The notes under the pieces are model-generated. The model was not told where the DNA came from. It did not search any database and saw nothing but the letters and a program-made list of their open reading frames with translations. Position numbers and translations under genes: made by a program. Shown one piece after another: positions 26,593-36,025 of a DNA stretch of 64,000 nucleotides (positions are counted from its first letter, which is position 1; the number at the start of each line of letters is the position of its first letter). The stretch is from assembly GCA_022225965.2 (NCBI GenBank), contig JAKJXP020000114.1:1-64000 (forward strand), read 5' to 3'. The DNA comes from Diatrype stigma. Taxonomy: Eukaryota; Ascomycota; Sordariomycetes; Xylariales; Diatrypaceae.

Positions 26593-28242
26593 ATGTCTAC
26601 GGAGTCCAAGTCAGCGTCAGGTCTTCCTGTCGAGGTGGTCACGGAGATCTTCCGATGGGTAGACCTCCCGTATAGCGAGCGGTTGGGCCGAAACGGGTTC
26701 ATATACAGGCCAAACAAGTACAGCGAACCTTCCAACCCTTGGCTGGTCTCTCGATGGACCCTGCGGAACCTCTGTCTTGTTTCGAGGGCTTTCTACCCGG
26801 TAGCTCGGAATTTCCTCTACCGCAACATCATCCTACTCCACGCCAAGGACATCGTCCTCCTGTTCCGCACCCTTCTCGAGGAAGGCGGCGCGAACGGCCA
26901 AGCCCGGCACCATCACCAAGATGGGCTTCGGACCAGCATCGTGAGCCTGGCGTGTCTGGTGACGCTATTCGACGAAATCGCGATAAGGGAGACGGCCCAG
27001 GCCTGGGACAGCATCCCGTACCCCAGGCATTCGGGGCCGGCCGACATGACGATCCTGTCTCTGTCCGACCTCAACATCGGCCGGGCCCTGTACGAAGAAG
27101 CGGCCGGCTTCCAGACCACGCCGCAGCGCCTGTTCGGGGCCCTGCTGGCCCTCACGACCCAGCTCCAGACCATCACGCTCCAGTGCCCCTGGAACCTGCC
27201 CGACACCGAGGGGTACATGGCCCTGGATAGGGTGATCCGGTCCATGCGCCGGGCCCCCGAGATCGGGGACCACGTCCTGCCGCGCCTCACGATGCTGGCT
27301 GTCCAGCCGCCCGAGCACGCGATCGGAACCCGGGTCCGGGACGGGCCCAACCTGTTTGCAAGCTTGCTGGAGCTGCCCTCCCTGACGACCCTTGTCGCGC
27401 TGGTGAGCATCGGCCCGATGCACATAGACGAGTTCGCAGACGCGGGAGAGGGGGCAGGAGCAGGAGAAGGCGCCGGCGACAGAAGCAGCGGCCCCAGCCT
27501 CGCCCTGGAGAGCGTGACGCTCCACGGCAGCCGCAGCCTGCAGGCCGAGCTGCAGAACTACGCGGCGCTGTGCCCGCGGCTGCGGCACCTGGCGCTCTTC
27601 TGCCTGCCGCGGCACCTGCGGGTCCTAGACGGCGCCCTGCGACCCGTCGCCGCCCGCCTCGAGTCGCTCGTCCTGCGCTTCGCCTCCCGGGAGCCCGACC
27701 ACAACCCCCAACACCACCGCCACCACCACCCCCGGGGCGGGGCAGCGGGAGCGGCAATCCTCTACCACCTGCACGACCTCGGCGACCGGCGCGTGACGTC
27801 GCTGCGGGACGGCGACGGCGACGGCAACGGCAACGGCGACCACTTCTTTTCGCGCCTGCGCGCCCTCACGGTCGAGGACCGCTTCCTGTTCCGCGACGCG
27901 GCGGAGATGGAGCGCGTGGGGCTCGCGCGGCGCTTGCCCGCGTCGCTGGTGTCGCTCGTGCTGGTTGAGGGGTGGGCGCCCGGGGCCGGGGCCGGGGCTG
28001 CGTGGTCGGCGCGCGAGCACCTGGGGTCGGTGTTCCGCGCCGTCAATTACGCGTCCAGCCAGGTGCCCGAGAGCCTGCCGCTGCTGCGCAGCTTCGTGCT
28101 CGATCGCCGGCCCCAGAGCCACCTGTGGCGGTCGGCGGCGGCGGCCGAGGCCAACGAGGAATTCAGGAGGCTGTATCCGGCGCTCCGGGAGGCGTTCGCT
28201 TCGTCGACTAGGGTCAGGCTTGCTATATTGGATCCGCTCTAG
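26593..28242 (+). CDS. F-box-like domain protein (549 aa)
   Basis: This is a single-exon gene starting at an ATG. Residues about 9-70 resemble a fungal F-box-like domain: LPVEVVTEIF, then after an insertion NLCLVSRAFYPVARNFLY and an RNIIL strand. In the family this module docks the protein on Skp1 in SCF ubiquitin ligases, and the rest of the chain selects the substrate. The remaining 480 residues hold leucine-rich stretches (for example LPSLTTLVALVSI and CPRLRHLALFCLPRHLRVL) that could be irregular leucine-rich repeats, plus acidic Gly-rich inserts (AGEGAGAGEGAG, DGDGDGNGNGD). Third-position GC is very high, so long antisense frames appear over it and are ignored. The substrate is unknown. 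The gene call is secure; the F-box assignment is good but rests on the N-terminus only. Confidence 0.82.
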   Translation: MSTESKSASGLPVEVVTEIFRWVDLPYSERLGRNGFIYRPNKYSEPSNPWLVSRWTLRNLCLVSRAFYPVARNFLYRNIILLHAKDIVLLFRTLLEEGGANGQARHHHQDGLRTSIVSLACLVTLFDEIAIRETAQAWDSIPYPRHSGPADMTILSLSDLNIGRALYEEAAGFQTTPQRLFGALLALTTQLQTITLQCPWNLPDTEGYMALDRVIRSMRRAPEIGDHVLPRLTMLAVQPPEHAIGTRVRDGPNLFASLLELPSLTTLVALVSIGPMHIDEFADAGEGAGAGEGAGDRSSGPSLALESVTLHGSRSLQAELQNYAALCPRLRHLALFCLPRHLRVLDGALRPVAARLESLVLRFASREPDHNPQHHRHHHPRGGAAGAAILYHLHDLGDRRVTSLRDGDGDGNGNGDHFFSRLRALTVEDRFLFRDAAEMERVGLARRLPASLVSLVLVEGWAPGAGAGAAWSAREHLGSVFRAVNYASSQVPESLPLLRSFVLDRRPQSHLWRSAAAAEANEEFRRLYPALREAFASSTRVRLAILDPL

Positions 28243-29257
28243 TTGGACGGATGTTTGCGATGTGCTGGGGAGCCTGAGGGTGGAGATATGTATTCATGGT
28301 ATGGGTGTTCATTTCTGGGTGGCAGGGGTGTTGTCGTGTTGGTTTCTTGTATGGACTAATATACCGCCGAGTCCATGGAATATTTCCTTAGTGGGATTAA
28401 GGGGGATGGATGGAGGCGGGAAAACAAAAAGGGGTTGTTTCTTACTTCTACGGGGGGGGGGGGGGGGAATACAGGTTGGGAGCAGGCTGGTCGGTGTCAG
28501 GGGAAGGGGACCGGTTGTCTTTGTCTTAGGCTTCTTGTATTATTTTTATCTTGCCTTTCCAGTAACTAGTTATACTATACAGAGTTGACGCGTCGTTTTC
28601 TTCGTATACTTGAAGTACTAATAAGTACAATTACCCGCATGAGCATTCAGGTAAAGTATTTGATGACACGCCGTTGTGCCCAAGTTCCAAAGGACCTACC
28701 AGTGTCTCCCTTCCTCACGAGGAAAACTACCAGGCCAGCCTCGCGGTAGCGCGCATTTCAGGCCTTCCGGAGAGATATAGGGGCAGGGCAGAATGGATGG
28801 CTAAGTTTTGAGTCCAGCCGAGCACATTGGTTGGACTACTGGGCCCTAAACTTTAGGAACAATATGTCCATCGATTGACCCATGAATTGGGACTATATGC
28901 ATTTCTTGGAGAAACCCCTCGAAACATTTCGAGGAGCTGTACTCCTTGATTGGAACACTCCCCAGATTTATAGTCGAATGGTTTTGCGTACCTAAGCTTC
29001 TCATGCACATGATACTCATTGCTTGAATGTAGAGACATCCGGTTTACGAGAAGCTCGAATGATAATATTTCAAAGAAGCACTAGGAACGGATGCTGTACT
29101 CGAACCTATGAAACATCGTCATCATATCTTGATTGCTAGCTCCCAATACGACAAGCCCATCACCAGTCTGATGTCCTATATACTTGTTTGACTTAGCCAA
29201 AATTGCATGTAGCCGCACGCAAGCGACTCGCCCTGTCTCTCACACACACTCTCTCCC
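28243..29257. other. Intergenic, convergent 3' ends
   Basis: This lies between the 3' ends of the F-box-like gene and the - strand dap1 gene. It holds a G homopolymer of about 16 bases at 28,452-28,467 and no other clear feature. Confidence 0.6.
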
Positions 29258-29917
29258 TCAAGCATCACCCGCGGCGACCAGGCGGCCGACGACGAGATAC
29301 TTGCTCTCGAAGCGCTCCTCCCAGCCGCGGAGGCTATCGAGGGCCTCGGCGTCGAGGCCCTGGAGGTCGTCGAGGGGGCCGTCGAGGTCCTTGGTGAGGA
29401 CGTCCTCGTCGAAGCTGTGGAGGGAGAGGCCGCGGCTGGCATCGCGGCCGGCGAAGTTCTCGTAGGGCCCGCCGGGCCCGTAGAAGTTGCGGCCGCTCGA
29501 CACGTCGAAGACGCGGCCCCGCACGGCCAGGTACACGGGCATGCCGCCCGTGCCGTTGTAGGGCAGCAGGGTCCGCGGCGTGAAGGTCCGGAACACGACG
29601 GCGGGCGGCTCGCGCGGCAGGGACGCCGGCGCCGACGCCGGCTTGCCGTATAGCAGGTACGTCGTGTACAGCGTCATGGCGATGAGGATCAGGTTCAGCG
29701 GCGTCACGAGCCCCGTGCTGCGGCGGGAGGGGGGAGGCAAAGGAGGAGATGTTAGCTGGCCAGCTAGCTTATGTATCACATGGGCATGGTTCTACGTAGG
29801 CGGTAGCTCCATTTCAAGACAGAGTGAGAGGGCATGAGAGAGCGTCAAAGTGCGGACGTACAATTCAGTCGGGGCCTTCGTGACTATTTGGTTCATGCGT
29901 TGCTCGACGTACTCCAT
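29258..29917 (-). CDS. dap1: Dap1/MAPR-type cytochrome b5-like haem protein (171 aa)
   Basis: I place two exons: 29,862-29,917 and 29,258-29,717, with a 144-nt intron (GTACGT..CAG, phase 2). The start is the ATG of MEYVEQRMNQIV. A membrane segment covers about residues 24-43 (PLNLILIAMTLYTTYLLYG), followed by a proline-rich linker. The MAPR cytochrome b5-like domain covers residues about 61-165 and includes RGRVFDVSSGRNFYGPGG, PYENFAGRDASRGL and WEERFESKYLVVG. By family knowledge, Tyr104 in GPYENFAGRD corresponds to the haem-ligating tyrosine of PGRMC1. Yeast Dap1 supports the P450 Erg11 in ergosterol synthesis at the ER, and the same job is likely here. An in-frame ATG further upstream (30,001) would lengthen the N-terminus but is less likely. 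Confidence 0.88.
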
Positions 29918-30858
29918 GACGGCGGTTGTTCGTGCTCGAGACGCTCTTTCCTGGGCGTAGGTGCTGTATTGACTAGGTAGTACGCGCAAGTCGAACTTCA
30001 AGCGAAGGTTTGAGTTAACAAGAGCTTTAATCGTCTCTAATAGTGAAGACTGAAACCAGTGTTGACGGAGTTGACGGAGCTGGTGTTGACGGGGCTGGCG
30101 GGATGAATGTCAGCCTAAAAGTTCCCGAGGTCGGTTGCAACGGGAAAGGTGGGGTCATACCTGTACGTATGTACAGTATGTACAGTATGTAGAACTACGT
30201 AAGCTCTCTTGGCAGCTTGGCAGCTACCCCGGTCATACCTGGGCTCTGCACTCCACATGGAGCTCGGTACTGGACGACGTCCCTGAGTCTAGGCATCTTC
30301 TGGGCATCATTTTAGCGTACCTAGCTGCCTGGGTAGACAATCGATAGCTTCAAAGCTGTTGTATACATACCGTTGTACATACTGTAATACTTCCAGCTCT
30401 ATTCCAGCTCAATTGTTGGAAGCTTCTACTACCACTGCGAGAAGCATAATCGTGTATGTGTATGTGTGCGTGTATGTTGCTTTGCTTCTGTGGATTGCTC
30501 TGATCACCATTGCATAGAAGTTCCATGCTGTTTAGATTTTATTAGAAAGCACTAGTTTTACTTCGTACTTCATCTTGTTTCGACCCCCCCTAATCGCATG
30601 CTTCACACGCCGGGGAGTGTTTCCGTGCCTGCCTAGCTGAATGAAAGACCATGAGACTCGACACGTAAGCCAAGAAACCGGAAGAGAAGAAAAAGAAACG
30701 AAGCCACACCCAAGCTTCCTCGATCGCTCGTGAAGAACTCGAACCCGAATCCGAACCCGAACCCGAACCCGATACTCGACTGAACAGCCAACCGACCGAT
30801 GATCATAGACCGAGCAGCACGAGACTAGAAGAACAAAAAAGAAAGGGAAAAGGCCGCC
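29918..30858. promoter_or_regulatory. Divergent intergenic region, dap1 / GT15 gene
   Basis: The dap1 and mannosyltransferase genes start away from each other, so this 0.94-kb stretch must hold both promoters. It contains GTATGTACAGTATGTAC-type repeats near 30,168-30,190 and an imperfect CGAACC hexamer array at 30,738-30,770. No certain TATA box was seen. Confidence 0.55.
30738..30770 (+). repeat. CCGAAC hexamer microsatellite in 5' leader
   Basis: About five units of CGAACC with one variant lie roughly 90 bases before the ATG of the mannosyltransferase gene, probably in its 5' untranslated leader. Confidence 0.7.
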
Positions 30859-32482
30859 ATGATGCCGCTGCGCCGGCTCCTGCGCTCGGTCCGCCGACGC
30901 GTGCCCCCCTGGGTGCTGGTGCCGGTCCTAGCGGCGGGGGTGCTCGAGGCGCTCCTCCACACGTGGTCGTGGACGGTACCGCTGCCGCCAGCCGCGGGAT
31001 CGGGGTCCGGGACGCGGGACGAGCCGTTCGCGGCGCCGGGGTGCCGGGAGCCGGACCTGGAGGCGCCGCGGGCCAACGCGGCGTTCGTGATGCTGGCGCG
31101 CAACTCGGAGCGGCGCCAGGCGCGCGCCACGGTGGCGTCGATCGAGCGCCAGTTCAACGCCTGGCGCGGGTACCCCGTGGTCTTCCTCAACGACGAGGAG
31201 TGGGACCCCAACTTCGTGCGCGAGCTGAACGCCACCGCCGGCGGCAAGGCTGTCTTCGAGGTCATCCCCCCGGAGATCTGGTCCTACCCGAGCTGGGTTG
31301 ACCCCGATGCCGCGCGCCGCAGCATCCGGGCCCAGGGCGAGACGGGCCTCCAGCACGCGGGCCAGGAGGGGTATCATCATATGTGTCGGTTCTACTCGGG
31401 GTGAGCTGTTTTGTTATCTATTTTCCCCCCAAAGTGAAAGAGGGAGAAAAAGATTATAGAAGAGAGTCCAGAGATCGATCAACTTCGCTTGTGGATATAT
31501 ACGCGCAGCTAAGCTAACCGCCAAACAGCAAGTTCTACGAGCTCCCAGCTCTGCAGCAGTACAAGTGGTATTGGCGGCTGGAGCCGGACGTGGAGTACAC
31601 GTGCGCGATCACGTACGACCCGTTCGTGGAGATGGAGCGGCGCAACAAGGTGTACGGGTTCACGATCGCGCTGTGGGAGCTGGGCGACTCGTGCCCGTCG
31701 CTCTTCCGCGCCGCCGCCGACTGGATGGACGCGCGCCGCGTGCGGCCCACGAGCCTGTGGCGGGCCTTCGTGTCGGCGTCGTGGGCGCCCTGGCCCCTGC
31801 GCAGCCTCCTCATGAGCCACTTCGCCCACCGGGACGCCCGCGGCGACGCCTGGAGCCTCTGCCACTACTGGAGCAACTTCGAGATCGCCGACATGGACTT
31901 CTTCCGCAGCCGCGAGTACCAGGCCTTCTTTGACTACCTCGACCGCAAGGGCGGCTTCTACTTCGAGCGGGTGGGTTTGTTTCTCTACTTTCCCTCCTAG
32001 CCCTCCAAGACAACCCCCCCCCCCTTTTCTTTTTTGTTTCTCCGTGATGTGACTGCTCTCCGCACCCCTCCCACATGTCAGAACACCAACAACAAAAAAA
32101 GGTACTGAACTCAACTGAACTAACAAACAAATCGAACCAGTGGGGCGACGCGGCGGTCCACTCCCTCGCCGTGGCCATGTACGCGGACCCGGCGCAGGTG
32201 CACCACTTCGAGGACATCGGGTACCGGCACGACCACCTGTACCAGTGCCCGGCGAACGCGCCGGGCGAGGCGCAGCTGCCGGGGTCGGAGGTGCTGGCGC
32301 GGGGCCAGAAGAACCCCACGTGGTCGCCCGAGGAGGCCGGCGGCGTCGGGTGCCGGTGCGAATGCGACCACGCCAAGAAGGGTACGCGCAACCACCCGGA
32401 GTACTGCCTCAACAAGGTCAAGCAGCCCAACACCCGCGAGCGGCGGTGGCTCACCTGGCCGCTGCGGCTGGTGTGGCATTGA
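30859..32482 (+). CDS. GT15 (Kre2/Mnt1-type) alpha-1,2-mannosyltransferase (441 aa)
   Basis: I place three exons: 30,859-31,400, 31,529-31,970 and 32,141-32,482, with introns of 128 and 170 nt that join in frame. The protein has a short Arg-rich cytosolic tail, a signal anchor at about residues 16-36 and a luminal catalytic domain, the type II Golgi layout. Family hallmarks are HHMCRFYSGKFYELP, WYWRLEPDVEYTCAITYDPF, KVYGFTIALWE, YWSNFEIADMDFFRS (the Glu of NFEIAD is the catalytic-site residue in Kre2) and GGFYFERWGDAAVHSLA. The family adds alpha-1,2-mannose from GDP-mannose to N- and O-linked glycans in the Golgi. It converges on erd1, whose yeast counterpart keeps Golgi glycosyltransferases in place. 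Which of the several fungal GT15 paralogues this is cannot be told. Confidence 0.93.
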
Positions 32483-33154
32483 GTAAGTGTGGGAGAGGAA
32501 GAGCTAGAGGAAAGGAGGGATTGATGCAGAGAAAGGGTGCAATATGGTATATAGGGAGGGATGGACAGGTGCCAGCAGCATCTGTATACCTAGGACGCGA
32601 AGCGAGAGACGGGGTGTTTTATGAGGTGATGAGGGAAGTAATAGTCTATACTTATATGCTGTTCCCTTTCCCTCTCTTGTACATACATCACCCGGTTATA
32701 TTCACGTTTACGAAAGCATAGGACAGGCGTTTGGTCGACAGACAAACTATGGCATAGAGCTCGATGGTTGGTTGGCACTTACTGCTGTACTCCATAGCTG
32801 TTTATTCCTGTAATAAAAGGATGCGGCTGTGATAAAAAAGGACTACTTGATTACCCAAGTCCCCTCGAGCCTGGAAATGCTATCCACATGGCTGGAACGT
32901 TTAATGGTTACCGGCAGGTTGACATATTTATGATGGTGACTGCGAACTACGAGGGAGCCTTGTTTATTCTGTGTGCCTAACCAGGTAAGTCTCCCTAACC
33001 TGAGTCTCCTAGTCATGATCCTCCTAATCACCATCCTCCTAATCACCGTCCTCCCAATCACCGTCCTCCTAACCACCACCAGCCTCCTCCTAATCACCAC
33101 GTATACCTGCCACCTATTTAAGTGTTAATAAAAGGTAAGTCTTCCAACATTCAC
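32483..33154. other. Intergenic with 15-bp minisatellite
   Basis: This is the 3' flank of the GT15 gene. Apart from the minisatellite at 33,005-33,098 no feature is visible. The short - strand open frame at 32,843-33,100 is a repeat artefact. Confidence 0.6.
33005..33098 (+). repeat. 15-bp minisatellite (TCCTCCTAATCACCG)
   Basis: About six units of the CCTCCTAATCACCGT type occur in tandem with single-base variants. It is non-coding and lies just left of the tRNA-derived element. Confidence 0.8.
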
Positions 33155-33372
33155 TGCCAGGTTAGTGTAGTGGTTTAGCACAGCTGAGATTCTGCCATTG
33201 GCCAACACAAAAAAGTGAAGGCCTCGGGTTCGATTCCCTGTGGCTGTACGATTGTACACCGCAGAAACGGGTAACTCTATCGCCCTGTGTGAAACAAACC
33301 ATACCACACCACAGAAGGAAAGAGATAAATGGCAAGAAAAAGAAGACCCAGGTTCGATTCCTGGACCAGGCA
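33155..33372 (+). mobile_element. tRNA-derived SINE-like element
   Basis: A tRNA-like 5' half (TGCCAGG, then A box TAGTGTAGTGG at 33,163-33,173) is followed by two B boxes with the identical sequence GGTTCGATTCC, at 33,227-33,237 and 33,351-33,361. The second B box sits in a perfect T arm (CCAGG/CCTGG), and the element ends in CCAGGCA, which pairs with the starting TGCCAGG with one mismatch. The distance from A box to the first B box is tRNA-like. At 218 bp the whole is far too long for a tRNA, and no clean anticodon arm forms. It looks like a tRNA-headed SINE or a tRNA gene split by an insertion. A poly-A or oligo-T tail is weak (AATTTTTTTG follows). Confidence 0.6.
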
Positions 33373-33768
33373 ATTAATTTTTTTGTCCTCATTCTTTATT
33401 TTTCGCTATCTTCGATAGTATCTCCAGTGCTACTACCCAGACGAATCCATATATGCACACGCACACTCCTATACATGCGCATGAACAAACCGTAACGATG
33501 TTACTGCATAGTACACTTATAAATACAACCAGAACACCCGATCATGCACCAACTATGGTACGCCAAACCAACCCTGTTGGGCCCTTAACAACGCCTCTAA
33601 ACCAAGCCATCTATCTATAGAACAGACCGCTAACACCGCGAGGGGGGCAGGGGGTTCATCTCCCTTCCTCCCGCATGTCTCCTTACACACACACCATTTA
33701 CCCACCCACACCCTCCCTCATCCTTCCCATTCATGAAAGTAGATTCTAGTTGGTCACTTCATTCATCA
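33373..33768. other. Intergenic, 3' flank of erd1
   Basis: No gene or repeat is recognisable in this 0.4-kb stretch. It presumably holds the 3' end of the - strand erd1 transcript. Confidence 0.6.
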
Positions 33769-35292
33769 TCAATCCTCATCCTCGTACTTCCCCAAGTCGC
33801 CACCCTCGAAGTCACTCAGCAGAACGCTATTCTCCTCTATCGTACCCAGGAGGCCGCCGCCACCTCCAGCTCCACCACTGCTAGAAGAGAGCAGCGACGG
33901 CCCGCCGCCGGGCGGGATGGTGGTGCTGCGGATCCACTCGGTCTCGACGCGGAAGAAGATCCAGACCCAGCGGCGGAAGACCTCGAGGAACTCGAGGGCG
34001 AAGAGGGCGCCCTCGGCATCGGCGTAGCGGCCCAGCCGGCCGCTCAGCTTGACGGCCCAGGGCGTGCAGCGCAGCAGCAGGTCCATGGCGATGACGGCGT
34101 AGTAGAGCGCGGGAGGCCCCACGTGCAGGCGCCGCCGCAGGCCGAACGGGTGGCTCAGGGCGCTGCGCAGCGCCTGCCCGTCGAACAGCGTCAGGTCCCA
34201 GTCCTTGGCCACGTCCCAGTAGAAGCTGTACAGCGAGTTGACCACGCAGGCGGCCACCCAGAGGCGGAAGTAGGAGCGCGCCTCCTCCTGGGATCCGTGG
34301 GCGTCGGCGCCGCCGTCGGCAGGTTGCGCGTGGTTCCGCTGCAGCGTCGCGAAGATAATCACGGGGAACGCCGAGGCGTACTTGAGCGCGTTGGCCAGGT
34401 GCTGGCCGCCGCCGGCGCCGCCGCGCCGCGCGCGCCCGTACTCGATCAGGCACTGGCGCAGGCGGATGGCCGAGGGCGCAACCAGGACGAGGGGCACGAC
34501 CAGGGTGCCGCCGCAGGCGCGGTCGGGGCGGGCGGTGGCGCCGCCGTCGCCGCGCTCGTCGGGGCGCAGGAACATGCAGAGGGCGACGTAGAGGTCGGCG
34601 AGGACCTTGGCGTAGCTGGTCAGCACGTCGGCCAGCAGGATGTCGCCGAACTTGCCGTCCTTGGCCTCGGCGATGCCGCCGACGGCGATGCGGCGGAGCA
34701 TGGACCGCAGGCGCGAGCGGCCCGCGCCCGATAGGTCATGGCTAAGGCTGTGACCGTGGCCGTTGTAGTTGTAGCTGCCGTGGTGGCGGCCGCTGAAGAA
34801 GGCGCCGGGGAGAGGGAGGGGGAGCGGCGCGAGCAGAAGCGCGAGGAGCAGGCCGAGGTACGTCACGGGGAGCCAGTCCCAGGCCACGACGAGGACGGGG
34901 TCGCGGTGGGTGAAGACCCAGAAGAGGAGCAGGGCGAAGGCGAGGAGGGCCGAGAGCACGGTGGCGAAGCGGTACGTCGACAGGTGGTGCGGCGGGTGGT
35001 GCGGCGACGACCGCCCCGGGTACCGGATCAGGGCCGGGACGTCGATCTTGACGAGGTGCAGGTATTGGAGGTTAGCGCCCCATGCCCATACGGCTGTAGA
35101 GGTGGGAAAGAGCCACATGGTTGGTCAGCCTGGCCAGCTCTCATCGCATCAAAGCTTCGATCCTCGTGGAGAGGATCGTGTAGGTGGGCGTGCGACGTTA
35201 CCTAGGACGACTATGAAGGCCACGCGATACGGCAGGGGGAAGGTCAAGCTGAAGGAGTCGAGCTCCGGCTCGACTGCCGGGTCACCGTCCAT
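33769..35292 (-). CDS. erd1: Erd1-like EXS-domain Golgi membrane protein (471 aa)
   Basis: I place two exons: 35,202-35,292 and 33,769-35,093, with a 108-nt intron (GTAACG..CTCTACAG, phase 1). The single open frame that begins at an ATG near 35,118 is misleading: the true N-terminus is MDGDPAVEPELDSFSLTFPL on the upstream exon, which joins to VWAWGANLQYLHLVKIDVP. The protein has several membrane segments (for example residues about 24-40, and ALLAFALLLFWVF with LGLLLALLLAPLPLPL) and a C-terminal EXS region including NSLYSFYWDVAKDWDL and EFLEVFRRWVWIFFRVETEW. Yeast Erd1 is a Golgi protein needed to retain luminal ER proteins and Golgi glycosyltransferases and to recycle phosphate. A Gly/Ser-rich and acidic tail follows. 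Confidence 0.9.
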
Positions 35293-36025
35293 TGTAGTTG
35301 AGGACTGCTATGGGATAAGGCATCGAAGCCTTCTTCGTATGATGTTCTGTATGAAGCAGTAAAGTACCTAGTTAATAAGAAAGGATATAACTATCGATGC
35401 TCCCAATGAGTGACAAAGTTGGTTTGGTTTCAGTTGTTAAAACGTGTCGCGTCGCTATACATGTACTTACATACATACACTAAAGCTTGTACAATGAAGC
35501 TTGGAAGAAGTCGGGCCTATCAAATTGATACGTTGCCAGTCCGGCCAAACTGGTTTATCAGTAATTACAGCAGGGGCTAAGATCGACGTCACCTCGAGTC
35601 CTGCCAGTTGCCCTGAAAGACCGCTAACTGGCTACCTAGGTACCTAGGCTATTAGTCTAAGCTCTGGCTATACATAACTACTATAGTACGTACCTGTATG
35701 TACAATACTATAGGTACTGTATAGGCATGTTTGCCCAGTAATAAGCCTCGGGAGACATTCAGATGTTGCGCCGAGGTCCATATCCCAATGACGATCCTCT
35801 CCAACTAAGTTTTGGGTTGGAACTGGAACATCACGCCGCCTACCTGGGCCTATCTATACTTTTGTTGATTTTAATGTTTTCGATATTGCAAGTTCAGCGT
35901 AGCCGGCCCTAGAGATACCATTGAGCGACCGAATCCAGCCACTGCAACAAAAGAATAGTGCAGCCATCGTTACGACCCTCCGTACGAAACGAAGTACATA
36001 CTCCGACACCCTCAACACCTTCGAG
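35293..36025. promoter_or_regulatory. Divergent intergenic region, erd1 / pex10
   Basis: This holds the promoters of erd1 and pex10. Two abutting CCTAGG palindromes (GCTACCTAGGTACCTAGGC at 35,631-35,649) and TATAGTACGTACCTGTATG-type sequence follow. No TATA box can be assigned with confidence. Confidence 0.5.

Noticed and set aside
26739..28588. Long overlapping open frames on both strands over the F-box-like gene
   Set aside because: High third-position GC removes stops in the alternate frames. Their products are Arg/Pro/Ala-rich and have no domain.
29792..30001. Separate small gene upstream of dap1
   Set aside because: Its last part (MEYVEQRMNQIV) is the first exon of dap1, joined by a consensus intron; the remainder is leader.
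32843..33392. Short - strand open frames around 33 kb
   Set aside because: They translate a minisatellite and the antisense of a tRNA-derived repeat (GIEPGS- and GNRTRGL-like residues come from B boxes).
35921..36025. N-terminal extension of Pex10 to 35,921
   Set aside because: The frame there begins at TTG; the first ATG in frame is 36,026, close to the conserved region.
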